Below, in pieces: positions 36,699 to 49,164 of a stretch of DNA of 64,000 nt (positions are counted from its first letter, which is position 1; the number at the start of each line of letters is the position of its first letter). The stretch covers positions 14,439,001 through 14,503,000 of the forward strand of contig OX940869.1 in assembly GCA_954871525.1 (NCBI GenBank), written 5' to 3'. The stretch comes from Parietaria judaica (taxonomy: Eukaryota; Streptophyta; Magnoliopsida; Rosales; Urticaceae). The translations under genes and the position numbers were made by a program. Under the pieces are notes generated by a model. That model made no database searches. It was given only the letters and a program-made list of their open reading frames with translations, and was not told where the DNA came from.

Positions 36699-37891
36699 GG
36701 GGAGGATTGGAGTTACCGTCCAACGCGTCTCGGGAATCGCTAACGGTTTTCTCTATTATAGATTATCAAGAATCTTTTCGGGTTCAAAGCGACAAGCCCA
36801 TGCTAGTCAAATTCAAGAACACATAGATATGTATCATCAAATCTATTCGATTATGTTTTTCTCTATTTATTTCTCATGTATCATCATTTATAGAAATTAT
36901 ACCTAACAATATCTATAAAGCTTTGTAATTAAATCTGTTAGGCTTTACGAGATTTTCAGGCTTTTTCTTCTCCGATTTCTCTGTGTTTCCAAGAAAATGA
37001 ATCCTGCTTCATCAAGCGCGAGCCAAAAATCACCGGTGGGGAATATGATGGCGCCAGAGACGGCACGTTCGATCGATGATATGAAGAACGTAACTTCTGC
37101 TTTCACTAAGAAGGATCACCAAGATTTTCTGGTCATGAGTTGCTTGAACGTCGGGTCAATACCCATTTCTTCTTGATGAATCAATCTGTGTTTCTTAATT
37201 TTGTGTAGATAGTTTTCAAGAAAAAAGTACTAAGATAGATACATACGTCAAGAAAGTACCTTGAATGCTAAAAAGAAAAAAGAAAAAAAAGTATTTTTCA
37301 AGAAAAAAGTTAAGTTCTTGATAGACGGTAGCCAAGTATTAAGATAGATGACATACGTTATCTTAGCCTAAAGGCCAAGACATATATTTTGAGTTGTTCG
37401 GGTTTGGACATGAAGATTGCTATATATGTAATAGTAATGTTATTGCTTTCTTTGTGTTTGTTCCATGTGGGACATTCCAAATCCAAAAAAAAAATGTGTT
37501 TTACTTTCTTGCGGTGTGTACACTTAATTCAAAACGAAAAGGAAGGAGAAGAAGAAAAAAACGCAAACAAAAAAAATGTTTCTAGGGCATTAAAAGTCAA
37601 AATCAGGACGGGCGAAGCTTTAAGACACATAGCTACCGATGAAAAGGAAGAGGAAGGGGAAGAAGAAAAAAACTCAAACATGAGTGTTTTGAGAGGCGTT
37701 CGCACTGAACGTTTTTAATATTTTAATATTTAATTTTTTCCTCATTCTCTTTTGTTTTTAATATAAGTTATTGTCGTAATCTATTTATTATTGTTATAAT
37801 TTTCTGTCGTTTACTAATATCTTCATAAGCACATCATGTGGTGTTTCTTCAAAAAAACTAACATGCATTACCTAAGATAATAATAGATATA

Positions 37892-37895
<4 letters not shown>
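36699..37895. other. Intergenic DNA upstream of the gene island
   Basis: It holds a small possible ORF (36997-37176), A-rich tracts with a repeated 'ttttcaagaaaaaagt' (about 37213 and 37292), and the repeat segment shared with 30.2 kb (37535-37637). No gene is supported beyond that. Confidence 0.55.
36997..37176 (+). CDS. Small ORF of 59 aa, hypothetical
   Basis: The ATG at 36997 opens MNPASSSASQKSPVGNMMAP, with later SIDDMKNVTSAFTKKDHQDF, and a stop at 37174-37176. It follows a pyrimidine-rich leader and has protein-like composition. It may be the first exon of a lost gene or gag-like debris; no family is recognised. It could equally be chance. Confidence 0.25.
   Translation: MNPASSSASQKSPVGNMMAPETARSIDDMKNVTSAFTKKDHQDFLVMSCLNVGSIPISS

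Positions 37896-37949
<54 letters not shown>
37896..37949. repeat. (TA)n microsatellite
   Basis: A run of about 54 bp directly downstream of the small heat shock pseudogene. Confidence 0.95.
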
Positions 37950-37951
<2 letters not shown>

Positions 37952-37963
37952 GAGATCTTTCTT

Positions 37964-38691
37964 CTAGAGCTTGCTAGTGATGTTGACTTTTTTCACCCTT
38001 GAAGGGGTTGTATCTTTGGGAACAACAATGGTCAAAACCCCATCTTCCACCTGACCTTTGACCTTGTCCACTTTCACATTTTTCGGCAGTTCGATTTCGC
38101 GGGAAAAGTTCCGGTTTCGAATATTCCCTTCTCCAATCTCAACCTTTATATCCTCCCTGCTAAAGCCTGGTACACAATATTACCGGTCTATTATTGAAAA
38201 TATATAATATTTTCTGAAGGGTAACAATTATATCTTATTATTATACATCAAATATTGTATCATCACTCTGATTTTAAGAAGAAAAAATTAAGATCAGGGT
38301 CCAAATACAATTAATAAAAAATAATTTGCCATAATTTTTTCTTGAATTATAACTATAGGAGTCCCCTAAATTTTTATTTGGGACATGAATGCTTATGTTT
38401 TTTTTTTCTCTTTTAAAACAATATATTTTTCTTAGAACGATATTAATTTTCAGAGAACGATACCGATATTAGATTATAAAAGTATCATAAGTTAAATATT
38501 CATTGAGAAACACTGAAACAGTATAGAATCAATTAGCAATATATGTATAAATCATATATAAGTTAAAGCAATGTGAGTTTACCATGGACGTTGATCTTGA
38601 AGATGTGGTTGGAAGGCGATTCAAGCCAATCCATCTGGGCCGTTGATCCGGACCAGTGCCGGGAAATCGGAGGGCCTCAGAACAAGCTCAT
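37964..38691 (-). pseudogene. Peroxisomal small heat shock protein (HSP20), two exons, disrupted
   Basis: The minus-strand exon 1 is 38691-38583 and exon 2 is 38166-37964, with a GT-AG intron that joins in frame. Exon 1 contains WSGSTAQMDWLESP and HIFKINVHG. Exon 2 contains EDIKVEIGEG, IELPKNVKVDKVKG and VLTIVVPKDT, and ends NITSKL. The tripeptide Ser-Lys-Leu is a type 1 peroxisomal signal, as in the Arabidopsis 15.7-kDa peroxisomal sHSP, which has the same exon layout as far as I recall. Two defects are visible: an in-frame TGA at codon 5 (38677-38679), unless translation starts elsewhere, and a deletion of roughly 35-45 residues between VEIGEGNI and FSREIELP, removing central strands of the alpha-crystallin fold. 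A functional chaperone is unlikely. Confidence 0.82.
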
Positions 38692-39025
38692 CGTAGCGAC
38701 TCTAAAGATGAGTATCTTAGAGAAATAGATACCTATTATCCTATATATACCTATATATTATTTTCATCGAGAAGGTTCTTATGAGAGATTAGGGTTTGTT
38801 GTTATTATGGGATTCGACTGCATTATAGAAGAGTCTAGTAATAAATAATTACAAAACAAAAACTTCATTTATTATCATTTTCATAGCTTCATTTATTATC
38901 ATTTTCACATACATCATTGAATAACGAATCGAAACAAATATCAAACTTAAGATTAAAGAAACAAATTTTGAACATTTTTGCAAAGCATGACATAAAATAA
39001 ATAAATAAAATTTATCATATGATTA

Positions 39026-40337
39026 CTAAAATCTGGACTTGTGGCACTCAACGGGAAGGCCCTGCGGGAAGCGCTTGAGATCAGCGCAGTAGTTGTAGAC
39101 CATGTACTTCTGCTGCACCCACCGCAGCCGATTCCGCCCCGCAGCATCGAGCCCCTGATTCTGCCAAGTCGCACCCCCAAAGGCTGCACTGTCACAGCTT
39201 GATTTTCCGGCTGACAAAACGCACCCCTCAGCGTTGAAGTTCCGATAAGACGCTGTGAATGGAGCCTTTGACCAGTCGGTCTTCACAAGCCCGCCTCTCG
39301 TGGCCCAATCGTCTGCGTTCCAGAGGCTCGAGTATATCCTCATCGCCTGACCCTTCGGGTACGGAACTCCGATGGATTCGTGGTTGTTGAACACTCTTAT
39401 CGGAATATTGTCTACCAAAAATCTGCGAGAAATGATTGAGAGATTAGGAAAAAGAAACATGTCAAGCAGACGGTACACAAGTTGTTGAGCATTTGAACTT
39501 GTACCATTAAAATTCAAGGCACACTACATATTTTCGTGACAATATTTTTTTTTTAAGTTTACCAATATTCCCAAAAAAAAAAAACCGAGAAACACGTGTT
39601 GATTATTCGTCTTTTGAGACTTACAGGATGCGTTGTTTGTTCCAAACGATGGAGTAAGTGTGGAAGGCCTTTGTGGGGTCGAACCAAAGATGGAATTGTT
39701 GCTCTCTGTTGCCTTTTCCTTGGCTGAACACGTTCGTGTGAAGCGTGTACGGGTCTCCGGACAAGTTCCCCAAGAACTCGAAGTCGATCTCGTCATGCGT
39801 TGGTCCTTGTGAAGATAACTGCACGTAAATAAATATTGTACATGCATGAAATACATTCATCAAATTCCAAACGTTCAATTCATTGCAAATACGGAAAAGA
39901 AAATTGCCATTACGACTAGTTGAACATTTGAACGTGTATTCTTGTGATCTAAAAAGTTCAAAACAGTCGTTACATAATTGAGTAAATATACTCGCTTAAA
40001 TAATAAAAAAATACATTTTTATTATTGCGGAATACGTTAATACATTTTTATTAGTCGGACTTACGTAGTATGCAGTGACAGTGCCGGCGGAGTTGCCAGA
40101 AACAAGCTTGATTTGCATGTCGATCCTACCGAATAAGTACTCGTTTTTGGACTGGAATCCCGAGCCCGAGGCCTTGTCGAGTGAGAGGGTAAGAAGGTTT
40201 CCATGGTTCAGTATCTGAGCGCGACCATCGCCCCATGTGATGTCGAAATCGTTGAAGAAGTTCCCGGCTGAGATTGCGCCAACCAGTGACATCATCGCCA
40301 ACACTCCGACCAACATCTTGTGATGATAACTAGCCAT
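39026..40337 (-). CDS. XTH: Xyloglucan endotransglucosylase/hydrolase (XTH), 3 exons, 287 aa
   Basis: Exons on the minus strand are 40337-40065, 39818-39625 and 39422-39026 (273+194+397 nt, 288 codons with stop), with GT-AG introns. Residues 1 to about 24 form a signal peptide (hydrophobic [16 protein letters not shown]). The GH16 active-site motif [10 protein letters not shown] is at residues 99-108, with Glu101 the expected nucleophile and Glu105 the acid/base. The N-glycosylation site NLS follows at 109-111, as is typical of the family. The C-terminal XET_C part keeps four Cys (ECG-type EGCVLS..SSC, YNYC, VEC). The enzyme cuts and rejoins xyloglucan in the wall during growth. Length and exon pattern fit the TCH4-like group, but the exact paralogue is not determined. 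A TATA box lies about 90 bp upstream. It appears fully intact. Confidence 0.96.
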
Positions 40338-40609
40338 TTTCGTCGTTGAGTTTGAGAAAGGATTGTAGAAGAGTAATATGGAGAAGGGTTTTTGTGTAGT
40401 GGAGAAAAAGTGAAGTGATTGCAGGGTTTATATAGAAGCCTCCAAGAGAGCTACAATTGTTTTTTAGTCAAATAAGTGGGGCTTCATTGGTGATGTCAAG
40501 CTGTCAAAGACCGAGCATAAGAAAGACTTTCAAAATGACGATATCTTTTTCTAAATTCGGAACTAGATTCAGGGATTTGGAAAATTGAAATGCGAAACCG
40601 GATTTGGCA
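40338..40609. promoter_or_regulatory. Shared 272-bp divergent promoter region
   Basis: It separates the start codons of the XTH gene (minus) and the DUF2854 gene (plus). For the XTH gene a TATA box TATATAAA lies on the minus strand at about 40426-40434. No clear TATA box is seen for the plus-strand gene, which is common for photosynthesis-related nuclear genes. Confidence 0.7.
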
Positions 40610-43201
40610 ATGGCGTCACTCCGAGCATTGCCCACGTCACGATCAGCCACGACCGTAACCACCACCGTCGCCGATCACAAGCTCCTCGGCGTCGGCAACA
40701 GCCACCGCTACTTTCTCTCTCTCCACCCTCCCCGGCCCAGGCCCAGCAAGGGCCTGGTACTCCACGTGGGCCCACTCGGGCCCAAACCCCGCCACTCGGA
40801 GCTCCGGTGGGTCACGCCCAGAGCCGCCGGGTCAACCCAGTCTTCTTCCTCCGCCTCCGCCGGCGAAGCCCTGGTCAGCGACGACGAGTTCACGCTGGCC
40901 AAGGTGGGCCCAGAGAGATAGTGAAGGAGTGATCTTTTGTTGTTGGGGAATTCAAAACTAATGATATACTTGTTTTCGTAGGTTTCGTTTGGGGTCATTG
41001 GTTTGAGCGTTGGAGTTTCCTTACTCGGGTGAGTTTACTTTTATTTTTATTTTTTTTATTATGTGAAATTCTTAAAATGTCCGTCAAGATGTTGACTTTA
41101 TTGACTCACTCATTTGATGAATCTCGTTATTTTTGATCAATTCCAGTTTGAGCTGATACTAAGTATCGTAAAGTTCCACTTTAAAATTAATTGACAATAA
41201 AGAAGCATTATAAATTGGATAGTGACTATATTATTGACTAACTCGTCTGTCTGATTTTATTTGATACGCCGATGTTCATTTGAGCTTAATGGACTCTGAT
41301 ATTATATTAAGTTTTCTTTAAGTTCCGTTTTAAAACTAATGGCAATAAGAATAGTAAAATGCCAACCAAACATTGTGACTCGATCTCATCCTTTTTGGGA
41401 CCGATGCTCATTCGAGCTTAATGAATTTTTGATACCATATTAAGTATCTTTAGGCTCTATTTTGAAACCAAGTGTAATAAGCCGAGTAACTCGTAACTTT
41501 ATAAACTTTATTAAGTCTCTTTTATATTTTTCATGTTGGATTTTTAATCGCGATTGATTGGAAAATGTATAGGTACGGATTTGGGGCGTATTTTAATATA
41601 CTTCCAGGATCGGAATGGTCGGCTATAATGCTTACTTATGGCTTCCCTCTTGCCATTATTGGCATGGCTCTCAAGGTAATTTCTTTTTTCTGCTTCTCGA
41701 GCAAATTATAACTCTTCTTCCTATTTAGTGATGAAGTAAATTTGGTGATATAAAAGGAGAGAGCTTCATCATCATAATTGAATGACACATGAGAGACATA
41801 CTCGGTTTTGCAGTACGCAGAGCTCAAACCAGTGCCGTGTACGACGTATTCAAGCGCTTTCAAATTGAGAGAAGCATGTGCCACTCCAATTCTCAAACAG
41901 GTATTTTCGCTCTAGTTTTCTTTTTTCTTCGTTCCCACGATGGTGAGACCAAGCTTAGTTTCTGTATTGAATTTTTTTCTTACTGCATTTTGAAATTTCG
42001 TAGATAGGTGCTTGTTTTGTTAAGGGTATATATTGCGAGTGGTTTCATTACACTATCGTTACTTAAACCTATGAAACCGACGTGTCTCTTATTAGGTGAG
42101 GAACGATGTAACCAGATTCCGATACGGAGACGAGCAACATCTGGAAGAAGCATTAAAACGGATTTTTCAATATGGCATGGTACATTTGATTAATCTAAAA
42201 TCCTTCTGGTCGAAAAATAAGTGAAATCTTAAATTGCTTGAACTTCGATATGTTGCTTCTGGTACAATATATTTTTGGTTGGTCCGTAATATTTCTTAAT
42301 TTATTTATCGTCGTTCGTGCTTTTTCAGGGTGGAGGAATTCCTCGTCGGAGTGCACCGACACTACAAATGATTCGCGAAGAAGTATGCTTCTCGTACTTG
42401 ATCACAATATGCATGTAGTTTTATGTTCTGAAGCTTCTCATGCAAGAAGAAGAGACTGACAATACCTTGGCTATAACTTGTCAGATTAAAACTTGGGCTT
42501 TAATGAATGTTCCTTAGTTTCTAGTGTTTGTGTCATCAGGTCACAGAAGATGGAAAATACTGTCTGGTCCTTGTGTTTGAGGCAAAAGCTTTGACACTCT
42601 CAGATTTTGAAAAGAGACAGGTATATGCAAACTGCAGCTATATAGGCTTACAACAGTCGGGTTTTTTTATGACGCCCTGTAACAACTTTAATGCAGACTG
42701 GTCTTAGTCATGATTAGGGGTTGCAATCTAGGTTCGTGTGACACGAAACGTTTACGACACCGAGTAAATGAGTTTTGGTCGACCTTAAATAGATATGAGT
42801 TTGATAACACAAAATAGATTGTGCGGGTCTAGTGTCTATGTAAAATTAGTAAAAAAACGATTAAAACACAACACAGATACGACTCAAAGACCCGAATTGC
42901 CACCCCTAGTCACGATGGTGTTACATTGATATTTTTCTTTCCCTTACACATTCTTCTTTGAATATTGTGAAGGATTCCTATTAACTTCTAAGCTTAATTC
43001 CAGGCTAAATTCACATCCTTCTTTGGACCCGGGATTACAGCCGAAATCGGTTAGTTTCAATTTTTGATTAACAGTTGCGGGTTTAAATAATCTATATAAT
43101 GGCTTCCCTGCTATGATCTGTTTGGTGCAGCAAAAGGAGAAAAGGATCTGTTCGAAGTTCGGCTTATCTCAAACGAAACCGCCCAAGCATCACCTTCGTA
43201 A
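40610..43201 (+). CDS. Chloroplast DUF2854 membrane protein, 9 exons, 288 aa
   Basis: Exons are 40610-40903, 40982-41028, 41573-41675, 41814-41900, 42096-42179, 42329-42382, 42540-42620, 43004-43049 and 43131-43201 (867 nt, 289 codons with stop). All introns are GT-AG and phases agree. The ATG at 40610 follows an in-frame TTG and is the first Met. The N-terminus (MASLRALPTSRSATTVTTTV) is rich in Ser/Thr/Ala and lacks acids, like a chloroplast transit peptide. Two hydrophobic segments follow, about residues 101-122 (FGVIGLSVGVSLLGYGFGAYF) and 129-146 (AIMLTYGFPLAIIGMALK), then a conserved soluble part with RNDVTRFRYGDEQHL and GGGIPRRSAPTLQMIREE. DUF2854 proteins are shared by cyanobacteria and plastids and their role is not established. 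No lesion is seen. Confidence 0.93.
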
Positions 43202-43273
43202 CGGGTTGGTTCGATTTATTACACGATCTATGTATAATCACTTGTAAAGTTTCTGCCAAGTTCAATAGAAATC

Positions 43274-43279
43274 AATAAA
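43274..43279 (+). terminator. Polyadenylation signal AATAAA
   Basis: It lies 73 bp after the stop codon of the DUF2854 gene, in an AT-rich 3' flank. Confidence 0.6.
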
Positions 43280-44486
43280 TTTTGGGAATATATACAAGAT
43301 TTCCTTCATATATATAATTGGCTTCGTCTGATCTTTCCCTGATTGTGATGTCTTGTTCAATTTGGATGATTTGTGTTTTAACATTTATTAGAGATTGGGG
43401 AAAAAGAAAAATAGGCAGAGAAAACAAAACAGGTTGTCAAGTACAAAGAGAGACCTCAATATAGTCTTGTAAATACAGGACCGGATTCCTGAAAAAAACG
43501 GGTTCCGGTTTCGATTTGATATCTGGTCAAGGCACTTATTTCTTCTTCTTAAATATATGAATTCCTTTTAAGCTAATAATTACCTCTGGACTGCCATATT
43601 CGATCCGACGGTTGAGATCAATTAGTTGCTAAAAAATAATACTTATAATTTGTATATGAAAAATGGAATTGGAGTTTTAATTCCTTAAAAATAAACTTCT
43701 TTTTTTCGTTTCCCGAATTGGAATTTCCAGTCATGAATTTACCCGGAATTCAAAACTCGCAAAAAAGTAGCTCTTTTAAAGTTTGAAGTCTATGTTATTT
43801 TTTTCAGTTTCAAATTTTGACATTTATAACTTGGTTTCAATTCTTAAGAACTACAGTGTATTGGCCCACCGTATATGTGATGTAGAGAGAAACACGAAGA
43901 ACACGATAAAACTCGACTTCACAAGCAAAAGCTCGTTTTTTTTCATATCATCATCAACCTCCTTCACCATTATTTTAAGTCTTATCATATATACTGCTCA
44001 AGAATATTTTTTTCCTAAACAGTTGTTGACTAATCCTAATACAACTGTCGCATAACAATTCAATTAAAAAAAAAAAAAAAAGCTACAGTAATTAAGCCCA
44101 TGATTATTGCAGATTATGTAATTGTAGTTGTAATTGCTCATAAAACTCACGATTTGTGCTTACTAAAGAAAGAGTAGTTCGTATTTTGTTTACAATGGGT
44201 TCCTGAAAGCTGAAAAGTTGTGTTTCACTTTTGAAAGAAAATTTTCTCCGACATTATTATCTTTCTCTGTTCTCAAGGCCATTGTTTTTCAAGAATATTC
44301 CCTCCACGTGATTACCCAAAACAGGAATAAAAACATCTCAGTCGACACAACAAAACTGACTCAGACCCTTCAAAATCTTTTTTTTTTTCTTCTTTTTCTA
44401 CAGAGATAATATATATATATATAGAGAGAGAGAGAGAGGTACTCTTTTTATTGCTAATTATTGTGAGTAATATTAAGAGTGGGAGT
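43280..44486. other. Intergenic DNA between convergent genes
   Basis: AT-rich, with an (AT)n(AG)n microsatellite at about 44407-44439. No gene was seen. Confidence 0.6.
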
Positions 44487-47400
44487 TTAGCAGCCTTTAA
44501 GATATTTAGGAAAAAAGAAAGCGGATTTTCTTCTTAAGTTGAGTTTGTGTTTGTTTGTGTGGGATTTGGTCATCCATGACAAGCACCCTCCAAATCCGAT
44601 ACCACCACGCTTCGGCTTCTGCGTTTGCTTATAATTCTCGTCGTCTTCTTCCTCCTCGGATCTTGTTTCTCTCTCTTTCTCTTCAACCTGCACCATTGTT
44701 AACGAGCCCTCAATCTCAATGTCATTGCTTGGGCATGAATGATTCACAATTGGTAGTATGAGCCTAGTCAGTGATCGTTTAGTTATGTCATTTCATTTAA
44801 GGGTACTTCATGCGGCAAATGTACTCAATTTGTGGCGGCATAGACTTCAGTCTTTTTTCAGTGGCCAAAATGTACTAAGGTTTTCACTTTACTACAGTGT
44901 GAATGTACTCAAATTCTATTTTAATATGGCTTGAAATAGTTGAATGTACCTAATATCTCAAAAAACCTCCGAATCCACCATAAAATAAAGCTTAAGTTTG
45001 TTATTAAAAAAGACTTAAATTTATACCACCCCAATTAAATACAACTTGAGTACATTTGTCACTATTAACTCTTTATCTAACTATGTTTAGAGTTTTAAAA
45101 TAACATTAGACATGGAATTGGATTGGGGAGGTCCGCCTATTAAATTGTAATTCGTAGTCCGCTATTAATTTGAACTTGAATTTTTTGAAATTTAGCAGAA
45201 CTCTCATTTAATGTAGTAAATGTCATGTATCCTGACCAACGGACCCCCAATTAAAAAAAAAAAAAAAAACTCAGTTTTGTCTTTTTTTTTTTTTTAATTA
45301 TAAAATATACGGACCTGGACTGATTCGGGTCCGGAAAAAGGGACCCAAACCAGTCCGGGTTCGGGTTATAAAAAAAAAAATCCAACGTCGGACTTCCGGG
45401 AGCTTGGATATTTACAGGATTACTCTCATTTCAAGATTAAATTTTGAGTCATAACATAGCACATGGTTCTTTTAAAGCTATGCATGCAATTTATCTAGCC
45501 TATCAAGGAACAAAAAATATGATGCTATTTATCATGACCTTTTTCATATATGAATCTTTGGAAATTTTCTCTCTTAATTATTAGATTTTGAAAAAATAAA
45601 AGAGATAAATGAGATATATATAGATAATAGTGACGCTACATGTTTAAACTCGAAGCGAATGAAGATATCATAGGGCTAGTTTCTGTCGCTTTCTGTTTAC
45701 TATTATCAATCATTAGTCACTATAATACCACAAATAAATAAAAAAATTAAAGAAAAAAAAAAAAGAATTTACATCTCTTTGGCATCAATGGCGTGTGTCC
45801 TTTCTGGATTCTTAAAAACAATGCAACCAAAATTAGGTTTGAGAAAAGAAATACAATCATTTTTTCCAAGACAGAAACACATGACCATCTTTCAGAGAGA
45901 GCAGTGACATGGCGTTTTCATAAGAGAGCCCCAAGAAACTAAAAAGTGTATGAAAAAAAAAAAATTAATATAATTGACAGAATAAATCCCTGAACTTTGC
46001 TAGTTGATGCTCTTTTGACCCTTGGATTTTATTTTTTCGCTGAAACTCTTGCTTAAATTTAAAACGTAACACATTGCACCTTACGCTTTAAAAATGACGG
46101 GGAAATTTAACATGTGCACATCGCTTATTTTAGGTTGATTGGGTAGTTTTATAATCTAGTATATTGGTATAATTTGATAATTAGTTGATAAAAATATTCT
46201 CGAATAAGTCATATAGTATACAAGCTAACATTTTAATCACTTTTAATCGGTAGGTGAAAATGTACTATTTTTGAAAATTTAAAAGGGCTTTGTTTACGAA
46301 AAATGGGCGAATTGCACCAACATTTAAAGTTCAAGAGGGCATTACTCCCGATGACTTGAAAAAATATATTCGAAGAAAAGAACCTTTAAATTTCAAGCTC
46401 ATTATTGCTCTACATAAAACAAAAACAAAGAGAGAGGGTAATATAAAAGGATTTTTTTTAATTATTTGTGGAATTCATTTATTTGTATGTGAGTGTTACT
46501 GTTATGAACGAGACTCACCAAAATAAAGGGTTTTTTTTTTATTAGTCCGGTTTTTCAGCCTCGAAAAAAAAAAAAAAACTTTATAGGGAGAAAATGTGGA
46601 GACAAAAAAATTATATGAAGTGGAAATAAGGCAACTTGTGAGAAATAAGTAATAAGATTTTGAAAGCTATGTGTGATAAATAGGAGGGACCAATTTGGTC
46701 ATCAACAAGCCATTGAATGTTCCCTAAATTATTGGATATATCTGCTTGAATATTCCTAACTTATCTTAATCCAAGGAAATATCTATTCTACATTCAGCAA
46801 AATGTCTAACCAAATGTACCACATTTTCACTCTATAATTGCTCATTTCTTCCCATTGTAAATTGTAATATTATATATACCAAACCTGAGTAACTTAAAAA
46901 AAAAAAAAGAAAAAAAAAAGGGAGCAATTATAAGGCGTACATTATCTTAATTACATATATTTTTGTATATTTTGTTTTATGTCGTGAGACTCGAACAATC
47001 ACACATACATACCTGTTCTTGAGATGTTTCTTTGGCGTTGGAGATAGGAGAATCTTCGGCTTCAGCGTTGCAACGCTTAAGCGATCTCTCGATTATTGAA
47101 GGCGTGGAGGTTGAGCTCAGGCTGCTCGAGCTCGGCTCCTGCACTGTGCTCTGCGTCCCGACATCTCTCGTGGCCATTGCCATCGCCTCCATTCTCTTCT
47201 CTGCAAACAATAAAACAACAAAAATCCATGAGGAATAATTTACTTTTAAGATTTCGATTACCCTTTTTTTTATAAGTATTTTTTTTGGCGTCACGAACAT
47301 GGACGGACTCAGGATTTAAATTTCGTGGCAATAGTTAAAAAAACTGTAAATATTAAATTGAAATGAAAGAAAAATAATAATAAAATGAATTTGATTTATT

Positions 47401-48208
47401 TTTTTCTTTCTGGTCCCCAAAGATACAAGTTCAAATACTCAACCACTTATCATCAGAATAAACGTGCGAACCTTGAACGGGAAATGGATGAAACGGCTCT
47501 TCATGCAAGATTTTGTTGTTGGGCCGGGTTTGTCGAGAAGAGAAGTGTTGGGAATTGGAGTAGATTAGCGGAGCAGACATGGTGATTCTGTTGGCCATGG
47601 ACAGACTGTTCCGAAACGACCTTCCGCTTAGAGTCTTCGCAGACAGACACTCCATCGGGAACTCGCCGGAGAGAGGATTGCAGATATACTTCTCCGCTTC
47701 GCTCCACTTTGAGTTCAGGGCAAACCCGTCCGGCGACAAACACTCCCAGCAATTGTACGCCGATCTCGCCTGCAAAGCTGCCCAAAAAAAAAAAAAAAAA
47801 TCAACTAAAAAACAAAGCAAGAAGGTGATTAGAGTTCTTCATCATACCTTGAAGGGCTGTTGTGAAGGAGTACGTTGACGGGTCGATTTCGTCTGTCGAA
47901 AACACGAAACGGTTCAAATTTTTTTCATGTGTGTTATTAGATTGGTGAAGATGCAAAGCGGGTTTCGTAGAATCAGTACCTCTGAGGGAGTACCCCGGCG
48001 AAGAGGCGGTGCTCGAGACGGTGAAATTTGACCGGAACGACCTCGTCTCTTCTCGGAAGCTTCCCCTGATGAAGGAAGCGGAGTAGCGTCGTGAGTTTGT
48101 GTTCTCTCTGGTGATTCGGGCTTTCAGGCTCCATTCTCTGAGGTTGAAGTCCGGCTCCTCTCGCCGGCGAGAGCTCACCGGAGATGAAGAAGAAGGAGGG
48201 TGGTCCAT
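44487..48208 (-). CDS. Plant-specific protein of unknown function, 5 exons, 322 aa predicted
   Basis: The minus-strand exons are 48208-47980, 47892-47848, 47777-47472, 47200-47013 and 44687-44487 (969 nt, 323 codons with stop), all GT-AG and phase-compatible. The N-terminus is Ser/Pro-rich with NLREWSLKARI. The middle has DEIDPSTYSFTTALQALQAR, CWECLSPDGFALNSKWSEAE and YICNPLSGEFPMECLSAKTL. Then come TRDVGTQSTVQEP, SIIERSLKRCNAEAED and a Glu-rich stretch, and the C-terminus has GFGGCLSWM and a basic tail ending YLKGC. No catalytic domain, signal peptide or membrane segment is seen. I recognise it as a conserved plant family without known role. Exon 5 is the weakest call because intron 4 is 2.3 kb. 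If it is wrong, exon 4 runs on to a stop at 46977. Confidence 0.72.
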
Positions 48209-48687
48209 TGGTTGGCAAGAAGAAGAAGAAGGAGAGAGTTCATGCAAAGAGTTGGGAGATAATGTGAGTGAGGAGACAAATATTTGAAGTGTTTGTTGTG
48301 TTCTTGTTTTTTTCGCTATATTGGAAGGAATCTATTATCTTTGCAACATTGACTTAAGATGCCACGTTGTCATAGTAATTATTTTTCAAGATATACCTCT
48401 AAAATTATTTTTATCGTTTCTAAAACAACCAAAATTATTTTAGGTGAACAAAATGAATTTTCTATGAGATTATTAGCAACACAAACAAAGTACCTATTTT
48501 CTTCCAACAAATAACAATAAGTATCCATTATTATTTTTTTACTTAACAAAGTTGTCAAACTATAGTAATGCCACGTGTACCAAAATAGCCTATAAAAAAG
48601 TACACGTGACATGTTATTATTAGAGTTTAACAAATTTTTTTTTGCCAAAAAAAAGATAAGATACTTATGTTACTTTTTAAAAAAGAA

Positions 48688-49155
48688 GGGTTAATGACGG
48701 CAAAAATACCCAAAGTTTGGTCAAAGAACCTCTCGTGTACCCAAAGTTTAAAAGTGGTGGCAAAAATACCCAAAGTCGCATTTGGGGAGTTGACCACTCC
48801 ATTCTCGTAACGCCGTTAACTTACCCGTTAACTCTGGCCACGTGGACAAACGTGGGTTGCTGACATAATAATTTTTGCCACGTGAACGAGCCCACATAAG
48901 CCTCGTTTACGACAAAACAAGGAATTAAACCCTAATTAATACTATTTAACACAACTAATTGAACCCCTAATGAATACACTTAACAAAACAGATTTGTCCA
49001 CGTGGCCAGAATTAACAGGTAAGTTAACGGCGTTACGAGAATGGAGTGGTCAACTCCCCAAATGTGACTTTGGGTATTTTTGCCACCACTTTTAAACTTT
49101 GGGTACACGAGGGGTTCTTTGACCAAACTTTGAGTATTTTTGCCGTCATTAACCC
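48688..49155. mobile_element. Mutator-type foldback MITE, copy 1
   Basis: It starts GGGTTAATGACGGCAAAAAT and ends in the inverted form, with near-perfect inverted arms of about 165 bp. Identical 9-bp repeats AAAAAAGAA flank it (48679-48687 and 49156-49164), the hallmark of Mutator-like elements. It has no coding region. The arms contain CCACGTGG (G-box core CACGTG). It lies about 480 bp upstream of the start codon of the 322-aa gene. Confidence 0.93.
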
Positions 49156-49164
49156 AAAAAAGAA

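Noticed and set aside
47431..47820. Single long minus-strand frame as a stand-alone gene
   Set aside because: Its useful part is exon 3 of the 322-aa gene. The extensions at both ends are intron sequence.
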